This document shows positions 35,477 to 46,833 of a stretch of 64,000 nucleotides of DNA, in pieces. Both the position numbers and the translations under genes were made by a program. The stretch covers positions 433,019,893 through 433,083,892 of the forward strand of contig CM053029.1 of NCBI GenBank assembly GCA_028564925.1, given 5' to 3'. Within the stretch, counting starts at the first letter, position 1; every line of letters begins with the position of its first letter. The notes beneath the pieces are model-generated. The model saw only the letters and a program-made list of their open reading frames with translations. It made no database searches and had not been told where the DNA came from. The DNA is from Lithobates sylvaticus (Eukaryota > Chordata > Amphibia > Anura > Ranidae).

Positions 35477-35904
35477 GTAGGAATTTAGCAGGAATTATGT
35501 AAGTTATATTATGTTTATGTGTGCAAATAAGGATTTTAGTGTTTTTTTTGTTAAAATAGTGATTTGATACACATTTGCGCAAAAATTGTGGGGCCTTAAA
35601 AATCAGTAGCACCTTCTTTTTATTCTACTGGTCACATGCTTTCAGAAAATATATGGTTTGTGGGATCTTTCATAAATTTTGAATGCTGTAAGGGAAAAAT
35701 GAAAGCCTTCAGATTTTTTGAAAAATGTGGATATTTACATTTTTGCGTATGTTCGATTTTAACCATTTTGCAAACAGGCGCAATGTAAAAATTACAAATA
35801 TTTGTTATTTATTAACTCCATACAGGTTAAGCTTTTATATTTATTGGAATTTAGCAGGAATTTTGTAAACTTAGCTGTGTTTTTATCTGCTAATAATGGT
35901 TTTA
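35477..35904 (+). repeat. ~367-bp satellite, left part of array
   Basis: The unit begins gtaggaatttagcaggaatt at 35477 and again at 35844 (ttggaatttagcagg). It continues after the composite insert at 40527. Confidence 0.85.
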
Positions 35905-36151
35905 TTCCGCGTACACACGATCGGAAATCCCGCCAGCAAAAGTCAGATGAGAGCTTTTGATCGGAAAATGTGACCATGTGTATGCTCCAGTGAACTTTTG
36001 CTGGCGGAATGCCCGCCAGCAAAAGATTGAGAGCAGGTTCTCTATTTTTCGGTCGGAAAAAGTTCCTATCTGAAAATGCATTCGTCTGTAGCAATTACGA
36101 CGTGCAAAATTCCTACACATGCTCGAAAACAATTTGCCGCATGCTCGGAAG

Positions 36152-36458
36152 CATTGAACTTAATTTTCTCGACTGGTCGTAGTGTTGTACGTCACCGCGT
36201 TCTTGACGGTCGAAAGTTCAGAGAACTTTTGTGTGACCCTGTGTATGCAAGCCAAGCTTAAGCGGAATTCTGTTGGAAAAAACATCCGTACACACGAGCG
36301 GATTTCCTGTCTGAAAAATCTTGGATGGTTTTTCCAACAGAATTCCGCTTAAGCTTGGCTTGCATACACAGGGTCACACAAAAGTTCTCTGAACTTTCGA
36401 CCGTCAAGAACGCGGTGACGTACAACACTACGACGAGTCGAGAAAATGAAGTTCAACA
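36152..36458. repeat. Near-perfect palindrome, ~130-bp arms
   Basis: 36152-36281 is repeated inverted at 36329-36458 with very few mismatches (gactggtcg versus gactcgtcg). The spacer is ~47 bp. Confidence 0.9.
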
Positions 36459-36719
36459 CAGTCCATTACCAGACACTTCGGGCCTGGTATGAATATTAAG
36501 GGGAACCCCACGCCAAGATTTAAAAAAAAATGGCGTGGGGGTCCCCCTCAAAATCCATACCAGGCCCTTCAGGTCTGGTATGGACATTGAGTGGAGAAAC
36601 TTCGCGCAAACTAATTACAAATAAAAATTTGTAGGAAATAAAGAAATGACTAGGTACCTCAGGGGGCGCTAGTCTAAGGATAAGGAAGGAATCCAAGATC
36701 AGAGAGTGAAAGTATTGGT

Positions 36720-37190
36720 CTAAAAGTGCAAAAGAGCAAGAAGGTAAAAAGTGATGCTAAAAATGCAGTGTATCAAAGAATAAAACGCAATATATCCTGT
36801 GATAAAAATGAGCAAATATAAAATGAATCCTGTGATAAAAATAATAATCAAAAGTAACGAATCCTGTAAAAATAATGATCGGTAGTAATAACGATAAAGA
36901 TAAATGGTGACAGCAAATCCTGTGATAGCAAAGTGTCCTGTGATGTGAAAATCACTGTGATGAAAAATCAATAATATAAAATAAAATCCTGCGATAAATA
37001 CTCAAATAAGTCCTGTGCAAAAGATCGAATAAAATGTAAAATCAAGTAAATTATAAATATAACAAATAGATGAATACAGGGGTGGTGCATGTAAAGCATC
37101 CAAAAATAAATAAATAAATAAATATATATAGCAATGTCCAGATCAATGGATAAAAGGGAACCAAACACATAGGAAAAATCCTGATAATAT
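36720..37190. repeat. Degenerate repeat of 'aatcctgtgataaaaat'
   Basis: About a dozen irregularly spaced copies of tcctgtgataaaaat-like words in AT-rich DNA. Confidence 0.6.
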
Positions 37191-37613
37191 AGATAATTTC
37201 AGATCGGCCAATCCGCTATGTGTAGGAGAAAGGAAACAGATGTCTCTTTGTGGAGAAAAATGAAAATATCTGCAGGTATTCCTATGTATTAGTAGTGGTA
37301 TCTCTATATTGCTGCTGTATTCACGCTGCTATTCATCTATTTTGGGGGGGTTAATCCTTATCTGATCTCCCAGAACTCTCACCTTAAAGGAGATCAAATG
37401 AGCCTTTCAGGGGTATCCAAATAAGCCCCTAAGAATGGTAATCAGAGTGTCCTACTGCGGGGTCCAGCCTGGTCCGTCTCCTTTTTATGCCCTCAGTAAA
37501 AGTCTGGTATCAGTTTATCCCGCCAACAGCCCCGATCAGGGTCACGGACCAGATGCCCCTTACCCTACCGAACCCCCTCCCTGCTGCTCAGTGCTCACAT
37601 GCGCCACGGATTT

Positions 37614-37687
37614 CAGTCAGAAAGCGCATGCCCGTACATAATAGAGCCAGTATCTCGCTCTATTATGTACGGGCATGTGCTTTCTGA
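37614..37687. repeat. Hairpin, ~33-bp arms
   Basis: gcccgtacataatagagc is inverted as gctctattatgtacgggc; the arms extend to cagtcagaaagcgcat / atgtgctttctgactg. Confidence 0.9.
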
Positions 37688-37699
37688 CTGATATTAAGA

Positions 37700-38715
37700 G
37701 GAACCCCGCGCCAAAATTAAAAAAAAAAAGGCGTGGGGGTCCCCCTCAAAATCCATACCAGACCCTTATCCAAGCATGCAACCTGGCAGGCCGCAGGAAA
37801 AGAGGGGGGCGAGAGAGCGCCCCCCCCTCCTGAACCGTACCAGGCCACATGCCCTCAACATGGGTAGGGTGCTTTGGGGTAGCGAGGTACAACTGAGGGC
37901 GGGGCCACACGATGATGTCGCCGGGTGACCCCGCCCCCCTCTGATGCAGGGGACATCCCTATGGCTTTCCCGTAGCGTCAGAAGGGGGTACGTAACCGAG
38001 TGACCCCCGCCCCCTCTGATGCTACGGGAAAGCCATAGGGATGTCCCCGTGAGCCAGAGGGGGGCGGGGTCACCTGCCGATGTCATTGTGTGGCCCCGCC
38101 CTCAGTTATAAAAGAGCTGTCACCTGAGACGCCGGTCATTACATGGGTGCCTCCCATGAAGGAAGACCGTAGGCGGAGTGGCGTGGCGTTTTTTCTTTTT
38201 CGGGCCATCTAAGCGAGAGAAGAAGAAGATGAATGGACTTTGTGGGACAGTTATTTTTTTCCCAAGGACTTTTCCCAAGCCGTGTCTTGTGTTTTTTTTT
38301 TACCATTTTTACACATTTTTGATGAAATGGTAGGGGTACATTTGTACCCGTTACCATTTCACACAGGGGGGGACGGGATCTGGGGGTCCCCTTGTTAAAG
38401 GGGGCTTCCAGATTCCGATAAGCCCCCCCACACGCAGACCCCCTACAACCACCGGGCAAGGGTTGTGGGGATGAGGCCCTTCTCCTCATCAACATGCGGA
38501 CAAGGTGCTTTGGGGGGGCCGCTACCCCAAAGCACCCTCCCCATGTTGAGGGCATGTGGCCTGGTACAGGTCAGGAGGGGGGCGCTCTCTCGTCCCCCCC
38601 TCTTTTCCTGCGGCCTGCCAGGTTGCATGCTCGGATAAGGGTCTGGTATGGATTTTTGGGGGGACCCCGCGCCATTAAAAAAAAAAAAAATTGGTGCGGG
38701 GTTCTCCTTAAAATC
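37700..38715. repeat. Large foldback with second palindrome inside
   Basis: 37745-37885 (aaaatccataccagaccctt ... gctttggggtagcg) is inverted at about 38515-38725. Inside, 37896-37989 is inverted at about 37999-38103 (gctacgggaaagccataggg). ORFs here mirror each other and are not believed. Confidence 0.8.
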
Positions 38716-38839
38716 CATACCAGAAGGGGGTGAAGTCGAAAGGAGATCTAGCTGTGGAAAGGTGGACCCTAAGGGCAGGAGAAGACACTGGGGAGAAAGG
38801 GCCACCTTACAACAACAAAACAGCGGACGGGGATGGGGA

Positions 38840-39320
38840 GGGCGGGGGTACGGGGGGGACAGGGGGGAGGGGGGGGGGGGAATAAAAATAAAAACCCCCA
38901 GGGGGGTTAACTGAAAGAGTGATGGAACGGGATTTAGGATAAAGGAAGCGGAGGGGGAGTGAAGGCTGGGTGGGATCTCAGATGTATATATGTATTTTTG
39001 GGCTTTGTAAACTTCATGGATGCCCGACTCAGGACCCCTATCCCCCCCAACTCCAGGGGGAAAAAAAAAAAAGGGGGAGAATGAAACATTCCACTAATGA
39101 TGCTAAGACAATTAGAGGGATGGAGATGCGGGCATAGCTGACACTCACCCACGAATATTCTTTCTGAAGTGGAAACTAAGAAAAAAAGAAAAAAAAAAAA
39201 ATCCATACCAGACCTGAAGGGTCTGGTGTGGATTTTAAGGGGGATCCCCACGCCATTTTTTTTTTAAATTTTGGTGCGGGGTTCCCCTTAATATTCATAC
39301 CAGACCCGAAGGGACCGACA
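38840..39320. repeat. G-rich tract and 'accagacc' hairpins
   Basis: A G-rich run near 38838-38880, then atccataccagacctgaagg / ggtctggtgtggattttaag hairpins typical of the composite repeat. Confidence 0.6.
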
Positions 39321-39454
39321 ATTCGTTATAGCCACGAGTACTTTTAAATAATTTTTTTTCCTTTAGAAATGTCATTTTGCTCTCGGACTGTTCTAAACAC
39401 GGGAAACATGCGCCACTTTACAGGCATACTATAGACACCCCCCAGGTACGAAAT

Positions 39455-40341
39455 GTAACCACTTCCCACCCGGCCACTGCATATGTAGAGCTGGGTGGGC
39501 GCTCTCTCCTTCTGAGTGGACGTTCAGGAATGTCCCTCAGAAGGAGCGGTGCAATCCCGATGCGCTCGTGTCACCCGGACGCGGCGCATCTTTGATCGGC
39601 AGGAGGCCCCCGTGATTGGCCCTCCTGATCACATGACGGCCGTGTCCAATCAAGGCCGTCATGTGATGTAAACCAAGAGCCGGTTGCTAGGCGATCGGCT
39701 CTCCTCTCCTCACACGGAAGTTGTCGCTGAGGAGAGGAGATCGAATCTCTGCAGCCGGCTGGTGATCAGTGAGTATGAGCTGTTTTACAGCTTTTTACTC
39801 ATTGATCACCAGTCTAGTGTCACCACACATGTAAAACACACAAAGTAAACACACATGTCCCCAAAACACATGTCCCCACATAGTAATGATCCCCAAAACA
39901 CATGTCCCCCACATATATAACAGCAAAATCACATGTCCCAATGATCATTTGCACACATATGTCCGTGATCACCTGCGCATATCTGTACATGATCATTTGC
40001 GTACATATGTCCGTGATCACACAAACCAATTATTATACACTTAACTGGATTTTTTTTACCAAAAAACATGTAGCAGAATACATTTTGGGTTAAATTTATG
40101 ACAAAATTTGATTTTATTGGATTTCTTTTAAAATAGAATAAAGAAAATATAGTTTTTTTTCCAAATTTCCACTTATATCGCAAAAAAATAAAAAACAGAG
40201 TCGTAAATAAATACCACCAAAAGAAAGCTCTATTTGTGCAAACAAAATGATAAAAATTTAATTTGGGTACAGTGTAGCATGACCGTGCAATTGTCATTAA
40301 AAGTGCAAGAGAGCTGAAAGCTGAAAATTGGTCTGGGAAGG
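39455..40341. mobile_element. TTAACCACTT-ended element inside the composite
   Basis: Left gtaaccacttcccacccgg, right ggtctgggaagg (decayed). It contains a minisatellite of cacatgtccc / atgatcatttgc words at 39830-40025. Confidence 0.6.
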
Positions 40342-40526
40342 ACCAATACCATACATATTAGCCTTTAAAATGAGCACTTTTGATTTCTCCCATAGACTTT
40401 TAAAGGGTGTTCCGCGGCTTTCGAATTTGCCGTGAACACCCCAAATTTTTCGCTATTCGGTGAACATGCAAACACCTGATGTTCGAGTCGAACTTACGTT
40501 CGACTCGAACATCGGGCTCATCCCTA

Positions 40527-41425
40527 CTGCTAATAATGGTTTTAGTGTATTTTTAGCGACAATATTGATTTGATAAACATTTTCTCAAATACCGCAGGGC
40601 CTAAAAAATCTTTTTATTCTAGAGTTCATATCCTTTAAGAAAATATATGGTTTTGGGGAGCTTTCACAAATTCTGAAAGCTGTAAGGAAAAAATGAAAAC
40701 CTTCAGATTTTTTGAGAAATTTGGATATTTACATTTTTGTGTACGTTCGATTTTCACTATTTTGCAAAAAGGCGCAATGTAAAAATTCTATTTTTGTGTT
40801 GTTTATTAACTCCATACAGGCTAAGCTTTTATATTTAGTAGGAATTTAGCAGGAATTTTGTCAAATTAGCTGTGTTTTTATCTGCTAATAATGGTTTTAA
40901 TGTATTTTTTGCAAATATATTGTTTTGATAAATATTTGCGCAAATACCGCAGGGTCTAAAAAATCAGTAGCACCTTCTTTTTATTATAGAGATCATATGC
41001 TTTCAGAAAATATATGGTTTTGAGTGTCTTTTACAAATTCTTAAAGCTGTAAGGGAACAATGAAAACCTTAAGATTTTACAGAAATTTGGATTTTTACAC
41101 TTTTGCGCCTGTTCGATTTTCACGATTTTGCAAAATGGAGCAATTTAAAAGTTACAAATATTTGTTATTTATTAACGTAATACAGGTCAAGCTTTTATAT
41201 TCAGTAGGAAGTTTGTAAAGTTTGCTGTGTTTTTATCTGCGAATAATGATTTTAGTGGATTTTTAGCAAAAATATTGTTTTGCTAAACATTTGCGCAAAT
41301 ATCGTGGACCTAAAAAATCTGTAGCACCTTCTTTTTATGCTACAGGTCATGTGCTTTCAGAAAATATATGTCTTGGGGTTTTTTTTACAAACCTTGAAAG
41401 CTATAAGTAAAAAATAAAAAAGCAA
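40527..41425 (+). repeat. ~367-bp satellite, right part of array
   Basis: Further units at 40839 and 41203. Shared tracts include tttcagaaaatatatggttt, tgttcgattttcac, tccatacaggctaagctttt and ctgctaataatgg. In total about 3.7 units if the insert is removed. Confidence 0.85.
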
Positions 41426-41500
41426 AGGAAAAATTCCAAAAATGGTCTTGCCACCTGAGTGTACAAAATGGAGCACAGGGCCTGGCAGCAAAAGGGTTAA

Positions 41501-41732
41501 ACAGGTAACAAGCTGAGATTATGAGCACTCCTTTTAGGAGAGTGCTCCTAATCTAAACTTGTTACCTGTATAGAAGACACCTGGGAGACAGAAATCTTGC
41601 TGATTGATGGGGATTCTGTCTCTGTTATTCTGTCTCTAACTGTTATAATAAACCTACCATTAAAAATATAGACTATTTCTTTGTCAGTGGACAAAATCAG
41701 CAAGGGGTCAAATACTTTTTTCCCTCACTGTA
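41501..41732. mobile_element. Tc1-like element end
   Basis: From acaggtaacaagctgagatt to aaatacttttttccctcact-gta, the outer end of the Tc1 family that carries the MAKTKELS transposase (compare 31203-31494). Only this end is present. Confidence 0.7.
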
Positions 41733-42272
41733 ATAAGAGAGCAAGGAGCATCACAGGAAGCCAATAAGAAAACAATCTGTACTACTAAACTGATGAAAAG
41801 TGAAAACTGATTGGAAGCTATTTACAGTATGCTATCCTACTAAATAAAATCTCGACTTCAACGTTGGTCAGCTATTGAGTCTACTGAATGTTTTCTTTTA
41901 AAAGATAAAAAGTAAAGAATTAGTAGGTCATTCCCCATATTACAGTAACTGGAATCTAGACAAGCTGTAACTGTAATTAGACACAGATGGCCGGGAACAG
42001 AATCATTCCGCTGTATATGAAAAAGTCACAAAGGAATATGTAGTGTCGACAAATAATGCACATGTAAAAAAATTGTGCCATCTGTCAAATCATAATGGAT
42101 TTTCTTGTGGAAGTAAATTTGAGTTATTTATTTCATTAATTGCTATTTATGGATCTCTTACACTGCATGAGGGGAGTTACTGTATACTGTTTATCTGTAT
42201 TAACCATGTTGTTTTTACTTTGTAGATGTAATAACTAAAGAAAAGTAAATTGATTTGTGGGAGTTAAAACCT
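41733..42272. other. No gene seen
   Basis: Unassigned AT-rich sequence. Confidence 0.5.
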
Positions 42273-42590
42273 TACCTGACGGCTGGTACACTGGGGCTGA
42301 AAATGCCTGTGTGTACAGCAGCCTGTCCAAAAGAAGCCGGTCTAACGGACAGTTTTTATTGAACAGGCATGCTGAAAAATCATTTGATCAGCGCCTGCAG
42401 CCAATGACTCATCAGGGTTTTCTAGCGGGATGGGGGGGGGTCAGTCCCCCTGTCAGAACACAATGGCTCAGTGGGGAGATCACGGTACTAACATGGCTTC
42501 TGTTAGTACAGTGATCTGTCAGTTTTTTTTTTTTTTCTGTTCAGCCCGCTGGTTTGAATGAAAAAAAAAACTCCCCGTGTGTAACGGCAT
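42273..42590. repeat. Palindromic repeat, 'GCTGGTACACTGGG' family
   Basis: Left acggctggtacactgggg, right ctccccgtgtgtaacggc, with a T run and an A run inside. Related to 15183-15375. Confidence 0.5.
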
Positions 42591-43191
42591 TACTTGGTAG
42601 CAATATTCATGGATGATGAGAGATACACAATTCGTCTATTGTGCCCTAGTTTGTGAGAGTTTGGATTGCTGGGCTTCCCCATAATTCCTAGCTTCCAGGC
42701 AGTGCCAGGGAGGATGGCTGTGTATCTACGAGGCTGTTCATCTAAGGACCATAATTGGCCTTGTGAGGCCTATATTGTGATATTCCTCCCTTTTGAATTT
42801 GTCCCTGCTACTTATCCATTACTTCTCTGTCTGTGGCCAGTAGGGATGAGCTCGCTGTTCGAGTCGAATGTAATTTCGTTTAGAAAATCGAGTGTTCGCC
42901 GAACAGCAAATATTATGGGGCGTTTGCGGCAAATTTAAGTGCCGCGGAATGCCCCATAATGCACTGGAGCGGATATCTGGGCACTCCTACAGGCCTTACA
43001 CACGAGACAGGACATAGAGTGGAGGAGACACACCGCTGGGAAATCCAAGCCGTGAGAGCGGAGGTCCACTCGCTCTCGGAGAGAGAGTAGACACAGGGGA
43101 GACATCGATATCCTCCCTGGAACATCGCGTGGCAGCCCTGTAGCGTTCCTGTATCTCTCAGGCAGACACAGCGGTCGACCTCCAACACCAC

Positions 43192-43854
43192 TTGGAGGAG
43201 CTAGAGGACAGAAGCTGCAGAAATAACTTGCGTTTGCGGGGACTACCAGAAGCTACAGGCACAGAGGATCTTCTAGCCACGGTGAGTGCCATCTTTCAAA
43301 AGGTCCTCAAATCCCCTCAGATCACGGTGGAATTAGATAGGGTCCATAGGGCCCTGGGCACCAGATCTAATAACCCAGAGAGGCCCCGGAATGTGGTGTG
43401 CCGCCTCCATCACTATCCACAGAAAGAGCTGATCCTACGATCAGCCTGGGAGGCCGGTGAGATAGACTTTGACAGTGCCCCCATCAAAATTCTCCCAGAT
43501 CTGTCTAGGGCAACGCTCCAGTGCAGGGCCTGCCTGCGCCCTGTCCTTGACCTGGCTAGAGACTGGCGCTGCACCTACAGATGGGGCTATCCGCTGGAGG
43601 ACCTCCACTTCCTTTACCCTGCGTACACCTGCAGACTTACCCGAGCTGTTTGCCTTCCTCGATGTGGACCTCATATAGAACCCGAATTGGCTCCAGATTA
43701 TCCCGTGCCTGGTGGGTCGTCCCAGCCCTCCAGGGCCCGGGAGTTTCCCTCAAGCATGCCAGCAGAGAGCACAGAGGAGGTCTCGAGCCCCCTCCGGGGA
43801 TCAGCACCGGGAATCCTAGCTGGCGCCCATTCTACTCCAGCTAGAGTAAGGTAG
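43192..43854 (+). pseudogene. LINE ORF1 protein (L1/Tx1-like)
   Basis: A 220-residue open frame, likely longer upstream in a disrupted form. MEELEDRSCRNNLRLRGLPE is the conserved start of the L1-type ORF1 RNA-recognition part. It is followed by VELDRVHRALGTRSN, RNVVCRLHHYPQKELILRSA and IKILPDLSRATLQCRACLRP, the usual order. These proteins bind the element's RNA. The C-terminal third is Pro/Ser-rich. It starts after a coiled region in a different or broken frame, so the protein is probably not functional. Confidence 0.8.
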
Positions 43855-44176
43855 GTGACTACAGGACTAATGGTGGACGTTCTCATATACGGCTGGGGTG
43901 GCTTACCCTTACCCTCTCTCTTTCGTGCACTTTAGAGGGCCCATGTCCCTCCTTGAAACTCTACAGGTGCATATCCTTAAACCTTAAATCCTTTTCCATA
44001 TGCTACACGGTTCCCATCTAGCAGTGTATTCAGAGACTTCCTACCTGATTTTTCACCAGGGTCTTAGAGCCTTAATGTTTCTATACTACAGGATTTTATT
44101 GCTTTTTACACGCCTGTGATGCCCTCCAGTCTTCCCCTTGCCCTTGCCTAATGTTTATATTACAGCATGACTATAC

Positions 44177-45105
44177 CCATGGGCGTCCGCAGAACTTTTT
44201 TCAGGGGGGGCATCATTTTAGGGTCAGCCATGCACCGCCCCTTTTCAACAATGTCATTATCACATTATTATGGTCAGAGACTGCAGACATAGTACAGTCC
44301 CTAGGATAAGTAATGGATAATGGCCAACAGGCCCTCTTACCAGACCCAGCGAAACTACAGCAGTGATCCCTCTGGCTGGACGATCGCTCACTCTGGGTTC
44401 CGCGAGGGCGACTCTGGTCAGTAGTGTAGCATGTCTGTACCCTGGTAGTGGCTCAGACTTTCGCTCTCTATGACGGAGCTGGGCAGTGTGGCTCCCTATG
44501 GTGGAGCTGGGCAGCGTGGCTCTCTCTCTGGCTTCCGCCCAGCACACTCCTTATTCTTTGTCCTGTAGCGCTTTCTTCCTCAGCTTTTTTCCAGGCTGCA
44601 GTCTCTCAATCTCTCTCTTGATCGAGCTGTAGCCTCCTCCCTGTGGAAAATGGGCCAGCCAATCTTTGGTACTACATGTCCCATGATGCTCTCCTCTCCT
44701 AGTCTCCTTTGATTGGCCCTCAATTATGGCCAATAGGGAAGGAATGGAGCGGGCAGGAAGCTGGGCGGGGAACCTGGGGAACCTGGTGAGAGCCGTTGTC
44801 TCTTCTCCCTGACAGGAGAAAGGGGCGGGCAAGCGGGAGAAACCTCTGATAGCCCGCAGCTCGCCTTTCTCCTGTCACAGCGCCACTGAGTTCTCTGCTG
44901 GACTGGGCAGGGAAAAGAGCCGAAGTTACACTACACTGATGGGGGGGCTTGACAGCTCCTTGATGGTGTCACCCTACTGGCGGGTGGCACCCGGATGCGG
45001 GCTGCCCGCACCCCAATAGCGACGCAACTGTGCTGAATTTAAGATCCGATCCCTGATTCCAGGGGGGGCACTTGACCCCCCTTGCCCCTACCTGCGGATG
45101 CCCAT
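44177..45105. mobile_element. hAT-like non-autonomous element inside the L1 fragment
   Basis: A 929-bp insert with inverted ends ccatgggcgtccgcag and ctgcggatgcccat. The 8-bp target duplication GACTATAC lies at 44169-44176 and 45106-45113. Eight bases is the hAT size. No transposase frame seen. Confidence 0.75.
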
Positions 45106-45988
45106 GACTATACCTGCTCACTCAGGGATGTAGGTTGCTTAATATGTGCTGGGCTGGGGCTGCGGGGACATTGCATGTATTGTGTGTTTAAATTTGACTA
45201 TATGAAACCGCGTCCAGCTCTACTAACGGAGTTATATGTTAGCCATCAAAAGTTTCTACATGGCATATTTTCTTTACAGACCATTGCTGTTTGCTTTCCA
45301 CTATACCTGTGCCCTGTGACTGACATGTAGCTCCCCTCTTGGTGTGAGATACGTGTCTTGTAAGCTACGGCCCAACCCTCTAAGGCCCCTTCCCTATTCC
45401 ACCCCTCCCCCTTCCCATCACCCCTCCTTCCCACCCCCTTCCCCTGTCTACCGCTCCTCCTCCCTACCATTCCCCCCTCCTTCTGCCCCATCTAACCCAC
45501 CCCCCACACTTCCCCTTCCCTCCCCCATCCTCCCTTTAGGGGGTAGGGAGACTCTCATACATGAGATCAGAATCTTGGGGGACTGGTATACCTCGAGCCC
45601 CTGTGATCAACAGGGTACATACTGGGGATGATCCTACCACCTGTTAAGGTATTAGAAGTGTTGTTTACCACATTTGTTTTATGTGTTGTTTTCCGTAATG
45701 CTGTCACATATTGTTTGTGCATGTTGATTTATACACACCAGATATATGGCTCTGCTGTTTTCATTATTTATCCAGGTCGGGTGGGTAGGGGCCGCCGGAG
45801 CTCCATTCCCAGTTGTATCTATCCAAACCCTCACGCCAGTGCTCAGTCTCCAGTCTCGAAACTAGTGAACGTATTAGCAATAGTTTGCTACCATCTTAGG
45901 GATCTATTACTCTCTCTTCTCCGCTTTTTATTTTCTTTCTACTCTCCATCCTCCTTCCCCCTCTTTTTGCCCCACCCCATCCCTAATC

Positions 45989-46180
45989 ATGGAGATTATC
46001 AATGTAATTTCACTCAATGCTAAGGGACTTAATGTTCCAGAGAAAAGATGGATGCTCTTGCAAGACTTACATTGTCTTAAATCAGACGTAGCTTTTGTAC
46101 ATTGTATTGACCCATTTCAGAGACGACAAATTGCCCATACTCAAGAATCGGTCCTTCCCGCTGGTTTAAATTTCCACTAA
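45989..46180 (+). pseudogene. LINE ORF2 start (endonuclease beginning)
   Basis: The frame begins MEIINVISLNAKGLNVPEKR, the typical opening of an L1/Tx1 ORF2 endonuclease, followed by LLQDLHCLKSDVAFVHCIDP where Q-E-T is usual for the catalytic Glu. It stops after 63 residues; similar sequence continues in other frames to about 46306. Confidence 0.75.
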
Positions 46181-46557
46181 TCCAACGGCAAAGCCACGGG
46201 GGGTTACTATTCTTTTTTCAAGCAGAGTGCCGTGGTCCTGCCTACAATCCATTACAGACCCTGGAGGTCGTTTCCTGTTTTTGAAGGGTATGATTGGCGG
46301 TGTCAAGGTTTAAGCATCATTAAAATCGCTGTTCTTGAAAAAACTATAGTTTAAAAAATATTATTTTGCATTGATACGTGTCCCCCCAGGGCAGCACAGA
46401 CCCCCATACCCCCTTTATGGCCAATTACTTGAATATAAGCCTTCAAAATGGGCACTTTTAATTTCTCATGTTCAGCTCCCATAGACTTCAATGGAGTTTG
46501 CTGTTCGGGAGTTGTGCTGTGAACCAAACACAGGGGTGTTCGATCCATTTCTACTGA

Positions 46558-46694
46558 CCACCATGCCACTACATACTGCTCACTTACTGCCCTACCCTAC
46601 CACTTCCCTAACCTAGCACTACATACTGCTTACCACTACATAATGTTTACTTACTGCCCTTCTACTACATACTGTTCACTGACTGGCCTGCATA
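46558..46694. repeat. Degenerate 'ctacatactgctcactta' repeat
   Basis: Four to five loose copies of cactacatactg(c/t)tcact. Confidence 0.6.
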
Positions 46695-46833
46695 TACATG
46701 TAGCACCATGATGTTTAGGCAGGGTTGCTGTTAAATTTATCTGCCAAGTGATAGTTGCCTTGGCCATTTGATAGGAGGTCAATTGATTTCACCCTAATCC
46801 TGGAATTGCGGCTCTTATCTCTTTAGACACTAG

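Larger units (their letters stand above)
35905..40526. mobile_element. Composite 4.6-kb insert in the satellite
   Basis: Flanked by an 18-bp direct repeat CTGCTAATAATGGTTTTA (35887-35904 and 40527-40544). From left to right: a 'CGTACACAC' element, the large palindrome 36152-36458, a TCCTGTGATAAAAAT-rich stretch, nested foldbacks with repeated 'accagacccttcaggtctgg' hairpins, a TTAACCACTT element, and the closing end gaacatcgggctcatcccta. Confidence 0.65.
42965..46306 (+). mobile_element. L1/Tx1-like LINE fragment (ORF1 to ORF2 start)
   Basis: A plus-strand LINE fragment. It opens inside the ORF1 coiled region at about 42965, has the ORF1 core at 43192-43854, a pyrimidine-rich inter-ORF region (45375-45540) and the first part of ORF2 from 45989. 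It stops at about 46306 within the endonuclease (FEGYDW-like region and F-L-K-G-x-I-G-G-V), so it lacks both its 5' end and its whole 3' half. It is flanked by two halves of a TAGGGATGAGC-ended repeat. A 929-bp hAT-like element interrupts it. Confidence 0.75.
42839..46557. mobile_element. TAGGGATGAGC-ended repeat, two halves around the L1 fragment
   Basis: Left half 42839-42964 begins TAGGGATGAGCTC and has gttcgagtcgaa. Right half about 46307-46557 has ttaagcatcattaaaatcgc and ends ggtgttcgatccatttctactg, a decayed inverted end. The same family closes at 40526 with gggctcatccctac. Confidence 0.5.

Noticed and set aside
37766-38805. Frames of 106-138 residues on both strands
   Set aside because: They are mirrored across the large foldback, so the similarity is due to the inverted repeat, not to a gene.
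39820-40029. Repetitive 'VITDICTQMI' frame
   Set aside because: Minisatellite inside a TTAACCACTT element.
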